Assembly: GCF_039538145.1 (NCBI RefSeq)
Contig: NZ_BAABBV010000002.1
Span: 1-64,000, forward strand
Reading direction: 5' to 3'
From: Gryllotalpicola daejeonensis
Lineage (GTDB): Bacteria > Actinomycetota > Actinomycetes > Actinomycetales > Microbacteriaceae
Length of the DNA: 64,000 nt
Positions 33,079-41,988 of this stretch are shown here, in pieces. The first letter of the stretch is position 1. Every line of letters begins with the position of its first letter. Under the pieces are notes generated by a model. It did no database searches and was not told where the DNA came from. It saw only the letters and a program-made list of their open reading frames with translations. The position numbers and the translations under genes were made by a program.

Positions 33079-33588
33079 CTATTCCGTGACCCTGCTGATG
33101 AGGGCACTGACCGCCGAGGCGACGGTCTCGGCGCGGATGTCGGCGCGGTCGCCACTCAGCCGAAGCTCGTCCACCCACGTCTCCTGGCCGATCGCGAGAC
33201 CGACGAACACCGTGCCGACCGGTCGCCCACCCTGCGGGTCCGGGCCGGCCACGCCCGTCGTCGACAGGCCGATGTCGGCCGCCTTGCCATCGACCGCGAG
33301 CACGACGCGCACGCGCTCCGCGAGCTGTCGCGCGACGTCGGGATGCACCGGGCCGTGCTCACTGAGCAGGGTTTCGTCGACTCCGACGACGCTGTGCTTC
33401 AGTTCGGTCGCGTAGGCCACCACTCCCCCGTTGACGACGGCCGAAGCGCCCGCCGGCCTCGTCAATTCGGCAGTCAGCTGACCGCCGGTGAGGGACTCGG
33501 CAACGGCCACGGTCAGACCCCTCGCCGCGAGCAGCGCAATGAGCGCTGCAGTGTGGTCGGTCGTCGGAGCAGGCTGCTCGTCAGGCAT
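33079..33588 (-). CDS. pncC: CinA C-terminal domain protein, nicotinamide-nucleotide amidase
   Basis: A 169-residue stand-alone CinA C-terminal domain, which in characterised cases deamidates nicotinamide mononucleotide (PncC). Motifs are VAVAESLTGGQLTAELTRPAGAS, NGGVVAYATELKHSVVGV and STTGVAGPDPQGGRPVGTVFVGL. Its ATG overlaps the pgsA stop by eight bases. The pgsA-cinA-clgR order is standard for the phylum. Confidence 0.92.
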   Translation of the reverse strand: MPDEQPAPTTDHTAALIALLAARGLTVAVAESLTGGQLTAELTRPAGASAVVNGGVVAYATELKHSVVGVDETLLSEHGPVHPDVARQLAERVRVVLAVDGKAADIGLSTTGVAGPDPQGGRPVGTVFVGLAIGQETWVDELRLSGDRADIRAETVASAVSALISRVTE

Positions 33589-34177
33589 CCGTCTGCCCCT
33601 TCTTCTCTCGGTGCAGCTTCACCGCGTTCCACAGGTAGTCGAGACCAGAGATGATCGTGAGGACGAGCGCGATGCCCATGAACACCCAGTTGACCCAGTG
33701 CACCCAGTCGCCGAGCGGAACCCAGAGCGGCACGAGCGCCAGAGAGATCGCGATCGCCTGAGCGACGGTCTTGAGCTTGCCGCCGCGGCTCGCCGGGATG
33801 ACGCCGCCACGGATCACCGCGAAGCGGTAGACCGTGATGCCGATCTCGCGAACGAGGATCACGATCGTGACCCACCACCACAGCTCGCCGAGGATCGAGA
33901 GGCCGACCAGCGCAGCGCCGGTCAGCACCTTGTCCGCGATCGGATCGAGCAGCTTGCCGAGCTCAGTGACGAGGCCGCGACTGCGCGCGAGGTGGCCGTC
34001 GATGCCGTCGCTCGCGATGCCCACGATGAACAGCACCGCCGCCCACCACCGCAGCGGGCCGTCGTGGCCCGCGTCGGCGAGCAGCAGCCAGAAGAAGACG
34101 GGCGCGAACAGGATTCGCACGATCGTGATCGCGTTGGGCAGATTCCAGTTGCTCACCCGCGGTGGCTGTTCGGTCAC
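33581..34177 (-). CDS. pgsA: CDP-diacylglycerol-glycerol-3-phosphate 3-phosphatidyltransferase
   Basis: Makes phosphatidylglycerol phosphate in the membrane. The 198-residue protein has several membrane helices and the CDP-alcohol phosphotransferase motif DGIDGHLARSRGL...GKLLDPIADK, with the full D-x2-DG-x2-AR-x8-G-x3-D-x3-D spacing. GTG start six bases after a TAGGCT -10 box, hence leaderless. A related synthase such as PIP synthase uses the same motif, so the exact alcohol acceptor is inferred from gene position. Confidence 0.92.
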   Translation of the reverse strand: MTEQPPRVSNWNLPNAITIVRILFAPVFFWLLLADAGHDGPLRWWAAVLFIVGIASDGIDGHLARSRGLVTELGKLLDPIADKVLTGAALVGLSILGELWWWVTIVILVREIGITVYRFAVIRGGVIPASRGGKLKTVAQAIAISLALVPLWVPLGDWVHWVNWVFMGIALVLTIISGLDYLWNAVKLHREKKGQTDA

Positions 34178-34183
34178 AGACCC

Positions 34184-34189
34184 AGCCTA
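34184..34189 (-). promoter_or_regulatory. pgsA -10 box, leaderless arrangement
   Basis: TAGGCT on the minus strand, six bases before the pgsA GTG start. Confidence 0.5.
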
Positions 34190-34215
34190 GGCACTCGCAC
34201 GCCGACGGTCGTGGC

Positions 34216-37044
34216 TCAGTCGCGGCCCGTCAGGCCCCAGGCGTCCTCATCGGAGGACGCCTCGACCTCTTCGAGTCCGTCGTAGTCCTCCGCGAGCGGG
34301 TCGCTGCCGTAGCGGTCGTCGGCGGGCCCGCCCGCTTCCTGGTCGGCTGAGCCGGTCGGCCCGGCGGCACCGGATGCCGGGGCCGCAGCCCTCGGCGCGG
34401 GTGCGGCCGACGGCACGTCCTCTCCACGGATCTTCGCGAGCACTCCGGGCAGCTGCTCGGCCGTCACGAGCACATCGCGGGCCTTCGACCCCTCTGACGG
34501 ACCGACGATCTCACGCGACTCGAGCAGGTCCATGAGACGGCCCGCCTTCGCGAACCCGACACGCAGCTTGCGCTGCAGCATCGACGTCGAGCCGAACTGC
34601 GTCGAGACCACGAGCTCGGCGGCGGCGAGCAGCAGCTCGAGGTCGTCGCCGATGTCGGAATCGATCTGCTTCTTCTCGGCGGCGGGCACGACGTCTTGCC
34701 GGTAGTCGGGCCGCGCCTGGCGCGTCACATGGTCGACGACCTTCTGGATCTCGGACTCGTTGACCCAGGCGCCTTGCACGCGCAGGGGCTTGCCGGCCCC
34801 CATCGGCAGGAACAGGGCGTCACCCTGGCCGATGAGCTTGTCGGCACCCGGCTGGTCGAGGATGACCCGCGAGTCGGTGACCGAGGTGACCGCGAACGCG
34901 AGGCGCGACGGCACGTTCGCCTTGATGAGGCCGGTGACGACGTCGACGGACGGGCGCTGGGTCGCGAGGACGAGGTGGATGCCCGAGGCGCGCGCCAGCT
35001 GCGTGATGCGCACGATCGAGTCTTCGACGTCACGCGGGGCGACCATCATCAGATCAGCGAGCTCGTCGACCACGACCAGCAGGTACGGGTACGGCTTGAG
35101 CTGGCGCTCGCTGCCCGGCGGCAGGACGATCTCGTTGTTGACGACGGCCTTGTTGAAGTCGTCGATGTGACGGAAGCCGAACGACGCGAGGTCGTCGTAC
35201 CGCATGTCCATCTCTTTCACGACCCACTGCAGTGCCTCTGCGGCCTTCTTGGGGTTCGTGATGATGGGCGTGATCAGGTGCGGCACACCGCCGTAGATCG
35301 TGAGCTCGACGCGCTTCGGGTCGATGAGCACCATACGCACCTCTGACGGCTTGGCGCGCATCAGCAGCGAGGTGATCATCGAGTTCACGAAGCTCGACTT
35401 GCCGGAGCCCGTCGAGCCTGCGACGAGCAGGTGAGGCATCTTCGCGAGGTTGGCGACCACGTAGCCGCCGCCCACGTCTTTGCCGACGCCGATGGTCATC
35501 GGATGCTTGCTGTTCGTGGCCGCGGCCGAGCGCAGCACGTCGCCGAGCGACACCGTCTCGCGGTCGGAGTTCGGGATCTCGATGCCGATGGCGCTCTTGC
35601 CCGGGATCGGCGAGAGGATGCGCACCTCATTGGAGGCGACCGCGTACGACAGGTTCTTGGACAGCGCGGTCACGCGCTCGACCTTGACGCCGGGACCGAG
35701 CTCGATCTCGTACTGGGTGACTGTCGGGCCGCGCGAGAACCCGGTGACCTTGGCGTCGACGCCGAACTGCTCGAGCACCGACGTGATGGCGCGCACGACT
35801 TCGTCGTTGGCGGCCGACCGCGTCTTCGGCGGCGGCCCCGCCGACAGAGTGTTGGCCGAGGGCAGCACGTAGGGGCGGGTGGGCTCGGCCGGCTTGATGA
35901 TGGGCGCGTTCTCTGCGGATTCCTCGAGCGGCAGCTCGTCGACGGGCACGACCTCGGTCATGTTGTCGCTGCGCAGCCCGGCGGCACCGTCGGGGATCTC
36001 GCCCGTGAACCGCTTGACCGCCTCTTCCGCGTTGGCGAGTTCGGCGAACACGTCCAGAGCGCCCTGCGCCGGCTCAGGGTCCGGCTCGAGCGCGGTCGAG
36101 AAGCCGCCCTGCGCCGGGGCGCCGTCGCCGAAGACATCCGTCAGCGCGTTCTCATCGGACGCGAAGTCGGGATCCTCTTCGCGGCCGCTCTTGTTGCGGC
36201 GCCACCACGGCAGCTTGTCGGAATCGCTCGGCTCGTCGTCGAGGCCGTCGAGCTCGACCTGGGCGGTCTTCTCTGCCTTGGCGGCCTTCGCCGCCTCACG
36301 CTCTTCCTCGGTGGGAAGAGTCGTGCCGAACAGGTAGGCGTAGAGCTCGTGCAGTCGACGCCCGATGCGATTCGGCGGCGTCTTGGTGATGATGAGCAGG
36401 CTCAGCGCGAGCAGCACGATCATGATCGCCGTCGCCCCGTATTGCGTCGTCACGTGGATGAGCGACGCCCCGATCATCCACCCGATGACGCCGCCGGCCC
36501 CGGCGAGCACGTCGATGCCGTCAACCGCCTGCGGGCGGCTGCTGAAGATGTGGCAGAGCCCCGAGATGCTGATGAGCGCCAGGACGAGGCCGATTCCGAT
36601 GCGCGTGTTGTCGTGAACAGACGAGGGATGCCGGAACAGCCACACCGCGAACAGGAACAGCACCACCGGCAGCACGAAGGCGACGCGGCCGAGCAGGCCG
36701 CCGAACGACCACGCGTCGAGCGCGTGCGCCCACGAGGCATTGATGAAGAACCACTCGACGCCCGCGCCGGCGACGGCGAGCAGCACGAGGAAGAACGGCA
36801 GCCCGTCGCGGCGCTCCTCTTTTGCGAGCGTCTCGGGGCCGAGAGCGCGCGCGGCGCCGCCCACCAGGTGGGCGAGCCCCATCCACGCCTTGGCGATCAA
36901 CGCGTGCTCTGTGGTCTCGATGACGACGGTCTGATTCGTCGGAAGCTTCTTCGTTGCGGCGGTCTTCTGCCTGGTCGATTGACCGCGCGTGCCGCCGCTG
37001 CTCGCGGTGCGAGCGCGCGCTGACGACTTGGTGCTCGTGGCCAT
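34216..37044 (-). CDS. ftsK: DNA translocase FtsK
   Basis: Septal motor that pumps chromosome ends and dimers through the closing septum. The 942-residue protein has a basic cytoplasmic N-terminus, about four membrane segments between 80 and 220, an acidic linker at 240-395, then the motor: Walker A GSTGSGKS at 543-550 and Walker B LLVVVDEL at about 655-662. The winged-helix gamma domain lies near 800-870 (STSMLQRKLRVGFAKAGRLMDLLESREIVG). The acidic tail after gamma is rich in Ala, Asp and Glu. The ATG follows a TAGGTT -10 box by six bases. Confidence 0.97.
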   Translation of the reverse strand: MATSTKSSARARTASSGGTRGQSTRQKTAATKKLPTNQTVVIETTEHALIAKAWMGLAHLVGGAARALGPETLAKEERRDGLPFFLVLLAVAGAGVEWFFINASWAHALDAWSFGGLLGRVAFVLPVVLFLFAVWLFRHPSSVHDNTRIGIGLVLALISISGLCHIFSSRPQAVDGIDVLAGAGGVIGWMIGASLIHVTTQYGATAIMIVLLALSLLIITKTPPNRIGRRLHELYAYLFGTTLPTEEEREAAKAAKAEKTAQVELDGLDDEPSDSDKLPWWRRNKSGREEDPDFASDENALTDVFGDGAPAQGGFSTALEPDPEPAQGALDVFAELANAEEAVKRFTGEIPDGAAGLRSDNMTEVVPVDELPLEESAENAPIIKPAEPTRPYVLPSANTLSAGPPPKTRSAANDEVVRAITSVLEQFGVDAKVTGFSRGPTVTQYEIELGPGVKVERVTALSKNLSYAVASNEVRILSPIPGKSAIGIEIPNSDRETVSLGDVLRSAAATNSKHPMTIGVGKDVGGGYVVANLAKMPHLLVAGSTGSGKSSFVNSMITSLLMRAKPSEVRMVLIDPKRVELTIYGGVPHLITPIITNPKKAAEALQWVVKEMDMRYDDLASFGFRHIDDFNKAVVNNEIVLPPGSERQLKPYPYLLVVVDELADLMMVAPRDVEDSIVRITQLARASGIHLVLATQRPSVDVVTGLIKANVPSRLAFAVTSVTDSRVILDQPGADKLIGQGDALFLPMGAGKPLRVQGAWVNESEIQKVVDHVTRQARPDYRQDVVPAAEKKQIDSDIGDDLELLLAAAELVVSTQFGSTSMLQRKLRVGFAKAGRLMDLLESREIVGPSEGSKARDVLVTAEQLPGVLAKIRGEDVPSAAPAPRAAAPASGAAGPTGSADQEAGGPADDRYGSDPLAEDYDGLEEVEASSDEDAWGLTGRD

Positions 37045-37050
37045 GGTGCG

Positions 37051-37056
37051 AACCTA
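37051..37056 (-). promoter_or_regulatory. ftsK -10 box, leaderless arrangement
   Basis: TAGGTT on the minus strand, six bases before the ftsK ATG. Confidence 0.5.
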
Positions 37057-37147
37057 GCCGCAACCTGTGACATCGCCCCGGAAGGGGGTCGGAGAGTCTG
37101 GGACGCGCGGTCTCCATTCGGCTGCGCCGAGTCGACCAGCGGAGCGG

Positions 37148-38824
37148 CTAGGCCTCGATGACCAGCGGCACGATCATCGGCCGACGGCGGTAGCTGGTGT
37201 TCACCCAGCGGCCGACCGTGCGGCGCACGAGCTGGGTGAGCGCGTGGTTGTCGCGTACCCCGTTGCCTGCGGCTTCCTTGAGCGCAGCGGCGATCTTCGG
37301 CTTGACGTCGTCGAACACGGCGTCGTCCTCGGCGAAGCCGCGCGCGTGGATCTCGGGCCCGGCGACGATGCGGCCGCTCGCGGCCTCGACGACGACGATC
37401 ACCGAGATGAAGCCCTCTTCGCCGAGGATGCGGCGGTCCTTGAGGTCGGCGTCGGTGATCTCGCCCACGCTCGACCCGTCGACGTAGACGTAGCCGATGT
37501 CGAGCTGGCCGACCACCTTCGCCACGCCCTCGTGCAGGTCGACGACCGTGCCGTTCGAGGCGAGGATCGTGTTGTCCGCGGGGATGCCGGTCTGACGCGC
37601 GAGCTTCGCGCTGGCATCCAGATGCCGGTATTCGCCGTGCACGGGCATGACGAACGTCGGCTTCAGGATGTTGTAGCAGTACAGCAGCTCGCCGGCCGAC
37701 GCGTGGCCGGAGACGTGCACCTTGGCGTTGCCCTTGTGCACGACCGTCGCACCGAGCTTCGTCAGCCCGTCGATCACCCGATAGACCGAGTTCTCATTGC
37801 CGGGGATCAGGCTCGAGGCGAGAATCACCGTGTCGCCGGGCCCCAGCTCGATCTGGTGGTCGAGGTTCGCCATGCGCGCGAGCACCGCCATCGGCTCGCC
37901 CTGCGACCCGGTCGACATGTAGACGATCTTGTTGTCAGGGAGGTCGGCGGCCTTCTTGTAGTCGATCAGCACGCCGTCGGGCACCTTGAGGTACCCGAGC
38001 TCGGCGGCGATGCCCATGTTGCGCACCATCGAGCGCCCGAGCAGGGCCACCCGGCGGCCGTTCTGCGCCGCGGCGTCGAGCACCTGCTGCACCCGGTGCA
38101 CATGGCTCGAGAAGCTCGCAACGACGACGCGTCGCGGCGCGTTCGCGATCACATTCGCGATCACCGGGCCGATCTCGCGCTCGATCGGCGTGAAGCCCGG
38201 CACGTCGGCGTTCGTCGAGTCGGGCAGGAACAGGTCGACCCCGTTCTCGCCAAGGCGGGCGAAGGCGCGCAGGTCGGTCAGACGGCCGTCGAGGGGCAGC
38301 TGGTCCATCTTGAAGTCGCCGGTGTGCAGCACGACGCCGGCCCACGTCGTGATGGCGACGGCCAAAGCATCCGGAATCGAGTGGTTGACCGCGATGAACT
38401 CGAGCGTGAACGGCCCGAGCGTCTCGACGTCGCCTTCTTTGACCTGCAGCGTGTACGGCTTGATGCGGTGCTCTTTGAGCTTCGCCTCGACGAGCGCGAG
38501 CGTCAGCCCCGAGCCGATCAGCGGGATGTCACCGCGCAGCTTGAGCAGGTAGGGCACCGCGCCGATGTGGTCTTCGTGGCCGTGCGTGAGAACGATGCCG
38601 ATCACGTCGTCGAGGCGATTCCTGATCGGCCCGAAGTCGGGAAGGATCAGGTCGACGCCGAGCTGGTCGGGCTCCGGGAAGAGCACGCCGCAGTCGACGA
38701 TGAGGATCTTCCCGTCGATCTCATACACCGTCATGTTGCGCCCGACCTCACCGAGGCCGCCGGTGGGGAAGACCCGCAGCGTGTGCGGCTCGAGTGCGGG
38801 CGGATCGAAGACGGCTTCTGCCAT
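37148..38824 (-). CDS. rnj: Ribonuclease J
   Basis: Metallo-beta-lactamase-fold nuclease with 5'-3' exo- and endonuclease activity in mRNA and rRNA maturation. The 558-residue protein has HGHEDH at 81-86, the beta-CASP segment (SFSSHVHRVQQVLDAA), the HASAGELLYCYN region and the VMPVHGEYRHLDAS motif, with the RNase J C-terminal domain at the end. A GAAGGA site precedes the ATG. dapA lies just upstream and ftsK downstream, the standard order. Confidence 0.96.
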   Translation of the reverse strand: MAEAVFDPPALEPHTLRVFPTGGLGEVGRNMTVYEIDGKILIVDCGVLFPEPDQLGVDLILPDFGPIRNRLDDVIGIVLTHGHEDHIGAVPYLLKLRGDIPLIGSGLTLALVEAKLKEHRIKPYTLQVKEGDVETLGPFTLEFIAVNHSIPDALAVAITTWAGVVLHTGDFKMDQLPLDGRLTDLRAFARLGENGVDLFLPDSTNADVPGFTPIEREIGPVIANVIANAPRRVVVASFSSHVHRVQQVLDAAAQNGRRVALLGRSMVRNMGIAAELGYLKVPDGVLIDYKKAADLPDNKIVYMSTGSQGEPMAVLARMANLDHQIELGPGDTVILASSLIPGNENSVYRVIDGLTKLGATVVHKGNAKVHVSGHASAGELLYCYNILKPTFVMPVHGEYRHLDASAKLARQTGIPADNTILASNGTVVDLHEGVAKVVGQLDIGYVYVDGSSVGEITDADLKDRRILGEEGFISVIVVVEAASGRIVAGPEIHARGFAEDDAVFDDVKPKIAAALKEAAGNGVRDNHALTQLVRRTVGRWVNTSYRRRPMIVPLVIEA

Positions 38825-38868
38825 GAGTCCTTCTCTTTTGGGTACGGATGCCTGCCCGGGCGTCGCGC

Positions 38869-39846
38869 TCAGCGGGTGGTGCCGGCGACCTTGGGCAGTG
38901 CGCCGCCCGCGGCCGCGTTGCGGTCGGGGCGGAAGTTGCGGAAGTCGACGCCCTCGACGTCGCGCACGAGGTCGAGCTCGTCCTCGATGATGGCTGCCTC
39001 GAAGTCCTCCGGGCCGACGAGCGGCAGGCGCACCCGCGGCGACTCGATGCGGCCGAGCCCGTGCAGGATGTACTTGACGGCCACCGTTCCCGGCACGTGC
39101 GTCATGACCGCGCGCACCAGCGGCTCGAGCTTCTTGTGCTGCGTGGTCGCCGTCGCGAGATCGCCCCGGTTCACGGCGTCGACGATGATGCGGTACGGGC
39201 GCGAGGTGATGTTCGAGGTCGTCCCGACCAGTCCCGCCGCGCCGATCGCGAGGTGCGGCAGCACGTTGGCATCGTCGCCGGAGAAGTAGAGCAGATCGGT
39301 GTTGTTGAGCACCCGGCTCACCTCGGCGAAGTTGCCCTTCGCGTCCTTGACGGCGCGGATGTTCGGATGCTTCGACGCGCGCACCAGGGTCTCGTAGGTG
39401 ATCGGGATGCCGGTGCGGCCAGGGATGTCGTACAGGATGACCGGCAGGTCGGTCGCGTCGGCGATGAGCCGGAAGTGCGTCAGGACGCCCGCCTGGGTCG
39501 GCTTGTTGTAGTACGGCGTGACGATCATGATGCCGTCGATGCCGAGCTTCTCGCTCTTCTTGTAGAGCTGGATCGCGTGGGCGGTCTCGTTCGAGCCGCC
39601 CGCCTGGATGATCTTCGCGCGGCCGGCGGCGACGTCTTTCGCCACCTCGATGGCGCGCAGTTTCTCGGCGTCGGTCAACGTCGAGGTCTCGCCGGTCGTG
39701 CCCGACACGATCAGTCCGTCTGAGCCGTTGGCGACGACGTGGTCGACGTGCTTCTCGAACCCGGCCCAGTCGACCTCGCCGTCGGCGGTCATCGGGGTGA
39801 CCAGGGCGGTGAGCACCTGGCCGAAGGGGTTCTCAGCGGCCTGCAT
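38869..39846 (-). CDS. dapA: 4-hydroxy-tetrahydrodipicolinate synthase
   Basis: First committed step of lysine/diaminopimelate synthesis. The 325-residue TIM barrel has GTTGETSTLT, the YDIPGRTG loop and the Schiff-base lysine in IRAVKDAKGN (about 167). An ATG seven bases after a TAATCT -10 box marks a leaderless start. With dapB and dapF also present, the window holds three steps of the pathway. Confidence 0.96.
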   Translation of the reverse strand: MQAAENPFGQVLTALVTPMTADGEVDWAGFEKHVDHVVANGSDGLIVSGTTGETSTLTDAEKLRAIEVAKDVAAGRAKIIQAGGSNETAHAIQLYKKSEKLGIDGIMIVTPYYNKPTQAGVLTHFRLIADATDLPVILYDIPGRTGIPITYETLVRASKHPNIRAVKDAKGNFAEVSRVLNNTDLLYFSGDDANVLPHLAIGAAGLVGTTSNITSRPYRIIVDAVNRGDLATATTQHKKLEPLVRAVMTHVPGTVAVKYILHGLGRIESPRVRLPLVGPEDFEAAIIEDELDLVRDVEGVDFRNFRPDRNAAAGGALPKVAGTTR

Positions 39847-39853
39847 GGCATTC

Positions 39854-39859
39854 AGATTA
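39854..39859 (-). promoter_or_regulatory. dapA -10 box, leaderless arrangement
   Basis: TAATCT on the minus strand, seven bases before the dapA ATG. Confidence 0.5.
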
Positions 39860-39943
39860 CCGGTTCGAGCTGTCTGCGACTTCCGTCACTATTCGTCACG
39901 CGCCCTGCGCTCGCGCTCCACGCCGCGTACCGTTAATAGCGGT

Positions 39944-40396
39944 ATGTCCCCTCTGGAAGCTGTCCTCGCGGTCGTCGGCCTCATCGCCGTCACGACCGTC
40001 GTCGGCCTGATCTGGAAGGCGCGTACGGGCCGCGTGACGACGCCCGCGCGCGCGACGAGCGACAACGTCGTGACGCCGGCGGATGTCGGCACAGACGCTC
40101 CCTTCGGCGAGAAGGCGACCCTGCTGCAGTTTTCGACGGAGTTCTGCGCCTACTGCCCCGCCACGCGCCGCGTGCTGGGTGCGCTCGCCGAGAGGAACGA
40201 CGGCGTCGAGCACATCGACATCGACCTGACCCACTCCCCCGAGCTCGCGCAGCGCTTCAACGTTCTGCAGACGCCGACGACTCTCGTGCTCGACGGCAGC
40301 GGCGCCGTTCGCGCGCGGATCGGCGGCGCTCCGAAGCGGCCTGAGCTCGAGGCATCCCTCGCTGAAATCCTGCTCGGCGAAACCCGAGCCGCCTAG
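39944..40396 (+). CDS. Membrane-anchored thioredoxin-like protein
   Basis: A 150-residue protein with an N-terminal membrane helix (about 4-24) and a thioredoxin fold holding the CxxC motif in STEFCAYCPATRRVL and the cis-proline strand VLQTPTTLVLD. The active-site pair CAYC is unusual among thioredoxins. The ATG at 39944 is the first in-frame start outside dapA and gives a sensible anchor. It is followed by a DUF4395 membrane protein, a frequent actinobacterial pairing, suggesting a joint role in thiol or reduced-sulfur chemistry at the membrane. Confidence 0.82.
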   Translation: MSPLEAVLAVVGLIAVTTVVGLIWKARTGRVTTPARATSDNVVTPADVGTDAPFGEKATLLQFSTEFCAYCPATRRVLGALAERNDGVEHIDIDLTHSPELAQRFNVLQTPTTLVLDGSGAVRARIGGAPKRPELEASLAEILLGETRAA

Positions 40397-40438
40397 CCGC
40401 GCCGCCGCAGGCGGCGCTCGACCGAACTGGAGACGACC

Positions 40439-40927
40439 GTGTCGCAGCCTGATCTTCGCCCTCTGCCCGGAACCCAGGGCATCGACCCCCGCGGGCCCCG
40501 CTTCTCGGCCGGCATCACGGCAGTGCTGCTCGCCGTCGACCTCGTGCTGGGGCTGGTCGGGCTTCAGCTCGCCGCCTGGATCCTGCTCGCCGTCATCGCC
40601 GTTCTGTTCCTGTGGGGTGCCGTGGCCGGCGTGCAGAAGCACCCGTACGGCGCGCTCTATCGTGCGGTGCTGCGGCCCCGACTCGCAGCGCCGACCGAGC
40701 TCGAGGACCCGGCTCCGCCGACCTTCGCGCAGCTCGTCGGGCTCATCATCACCGGCCTCGGCGTCATCCTCGGCATCTGGTTCCCGGTGATCGTCGTGAT
40801 CGCTGCGGCGCTGGCCTTCGTCGCCGCTTTCCTCAACTCGGTGTTCGGCTACTGCCTCGGCTGCCAGATCTACCTGCTGCTCGTGCGCGCCGGCCTCATC
40901 CGCCGCGGCGCAGGGACTGCCGCTTAG
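40439..40927 (+). CDS. DUF4395 membrane protein
   Basis: A 162-residue protein with four predicted helices (about 24-44, 46-64, 98-115, 117-136) and the DUF4395 signature FNSVFGYCLGCQIYLL-like segment with a CLGC pair near 140-143. The two cysteines could exchange electrons with the upstream thioredoxin-like protein. GTG start with GGAG upstream. The function is not established. Confidence 0.82.
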   Translation: MSQPDLRPLPGTQGIDPRGPRFSAGITAVLLAVDLVLGLVGLQLAAWILLAVIAVLFLWGAVAGVQKHPYGALYRAVLRPRLAAPTELEDPAPPTFAQLVGLIITGLGVILGIWFPVIVVIAAALAFVAAFLNSVFGYCLGCQIYLLLVRAGLIRRGAGTAA

Positions 40928-40985
40928 CCGCCACGCCCTCCTAGGCTGAACGAGGACCGCGGTCGACGGCCGTGGCCGACAATCC

Positions 40986-40992
40986 AAGGAGG
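40986..40992 (+). promoter_or_regulatory. Strong ribosome-binding site deciding the OsmC start
   Basis: AAGGAGG seven bases before the ATG at 40999, which selects this start over an in-frame ATG 27 bases upstream. Confidence 0.8.
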
Positions 40993-40998
40993 CACAAC

Positions 40999-41430
40999 AT
41001 GGCACTCACGAGCGAAGCTTCGGCTGTCTGGAACGGCGATCTGCCGAGCGGCAGCGGGCAGATCACCCTCGACTCGTCCCAGCTCGCGACCTTCTCGTAC
41101 AACTGGAAGGCGCGCTCCGAGGGCGAGAACGGCGTCTCGACCCCGGAAGAGCTGATCGCGGCCGCGCACGCGGGCTGTTTCGCCATGGCGTTCTCGAACG
41201 AGCTCGCGACGGCGGGTCACACCGCGACGCGCGTGTCGGCGAAGGCCGCCGTCACCTTCGATCCGTCGCAGGGCGGCATCACGGGCAGCCACCTCGTCGT
41301 CGACGCCGAGGTGCCCGGCATCTCTGAGGACGAGTTCCAGCAGATCGCCGCCGCCGCGAAGGCTGGATGCCCCGTCTCGAAGGCCCTCGCCGGAATCACG
41401 ATCACCCTCGAAGCCACGCTGGCTTCGTAA
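40999..41430 (+). CDS. OsmC-family peroxiredoxin
   Basis: A 143-residue OsmC/Ohr-type protein that reduces organic hydroperoxides with a cysteine pair. The two cysteines lie in AAAHAGCFAMAFSNEL and AKAGCPVSKAL, with the SPEE-like TPEELIAAAHAGC entry. It belongs to the OsmC rather than the Ohr branch by the CFAMAFSN motif. Converges on apt with ten bases between the stops. Confidence 0.9.
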   Translation: MALTSEASAVWNGDLPSGSGQITLDSSQLATFSYNWKARSEGENGVSTPEELIAAAHAGCFAMAFSNELATAGHTATRVSAKAAVTFDPSQGGITGSHLVVDAEVPGISEDEFQQIAAAAKAGCPVSKALAGITITLEATLAS

Positions 41431-41436
41431 CACCCC

Positions 41437-41452
41437 GCTTCAGTACTGAAGC
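41437..41452. terminator. Perfect 16-bp palindrome between osmC and apt, possible bidirectional terminator
   Basis: GCTTCAGTACTGAAGC, able to form a six-pair stem with a four-base loop on either transcript. It covers the apt stop codon and follows the OsmC-family stop by six bases. Confidence 0.4.
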
Positions 41453-41976
41453 AGCGAGAACGTCTCGACGCCGCGCTCCTCGAGCTTCGACCGGCCGCCG
41501 AGGCCGTCGAGCTCGAGGGCGACGGCGAACCCCGCGACGTGCCAGCCGGCCCGCTCGATCAGGTTGACCGCGGCGAGGGCCGTGCCCCCGGTCGCGAGCA
41601 CGTCGTCGATGATGAGCACCCGACTGCCTGCCGGCAACTGGCCCACGTGCACCTCGAACGCGGCCGTACCGTACTCGAGGGCGTATTCCTGGCTGAGCAC
41701 GGCCCGCGGCAGCTTGCCCGCTTTGCGGACGCTGAGCACGCCGGCGCCGCTCACCACCGAGGCGGCGCCCGCGATCAGGAATCCGCGCGCCTCCAGGCCG
41801 CCGATCGAGTCGAAGTGGCCCTCGAACGGCCGAGTCAGCGCCGTCGCGAGTGCCTTCAGGGCCGCGCCGTCAGCGAAGACGGGGGTGAGGTCGCGGAACG
41901 TCACGCCCTTCTGCGGGAAGTCGGGGATCGCCTCGATGAGTCCGTCGACGAGGGCGGCTTCGCTGCTGAGAGTCAC
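41440..41976 (-). CDS. apt: Adenine phosphoribosyltransferase
   Basis: Salvages adenine to AMP using PRPP. The 178-residue protein has IPDFPQKGVTFRDLTP at the N-terminus, LEARGFLIAG, and the PRPP loop RVLIIDDVLATGGT. GTG start six bases after a TAGGCT -10 box. Confidence 0.95.
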   Translation of the reverse strand: MTLSSEAALVDGLIEAIPDFPQKGVTFRDLTPVFADGAALKALATALTRPFEGHFDSIGGLEARGFLIAGAASVVSGAGVLSVRKAGKLPRAVLSQEYALEYGTAAFEVHVGQLPAGSRVLIIDDVLATGGTALAAVNLIERAGWHVAGFAVALELDGLGGRSKLEERGVETFSLLQY

Positions 41977-41982
41977 GCAGGA

Positions 41983-41988
41983 AGCCTA
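41983..41988 (-). promoter_or_regulatory. apt -10 box, leaderless arrangement
   Basis: TAGGCT on the minus strand, six bases before the apt GTG and overlapping the stop region of the upstream gene. Confidence 0.5.
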
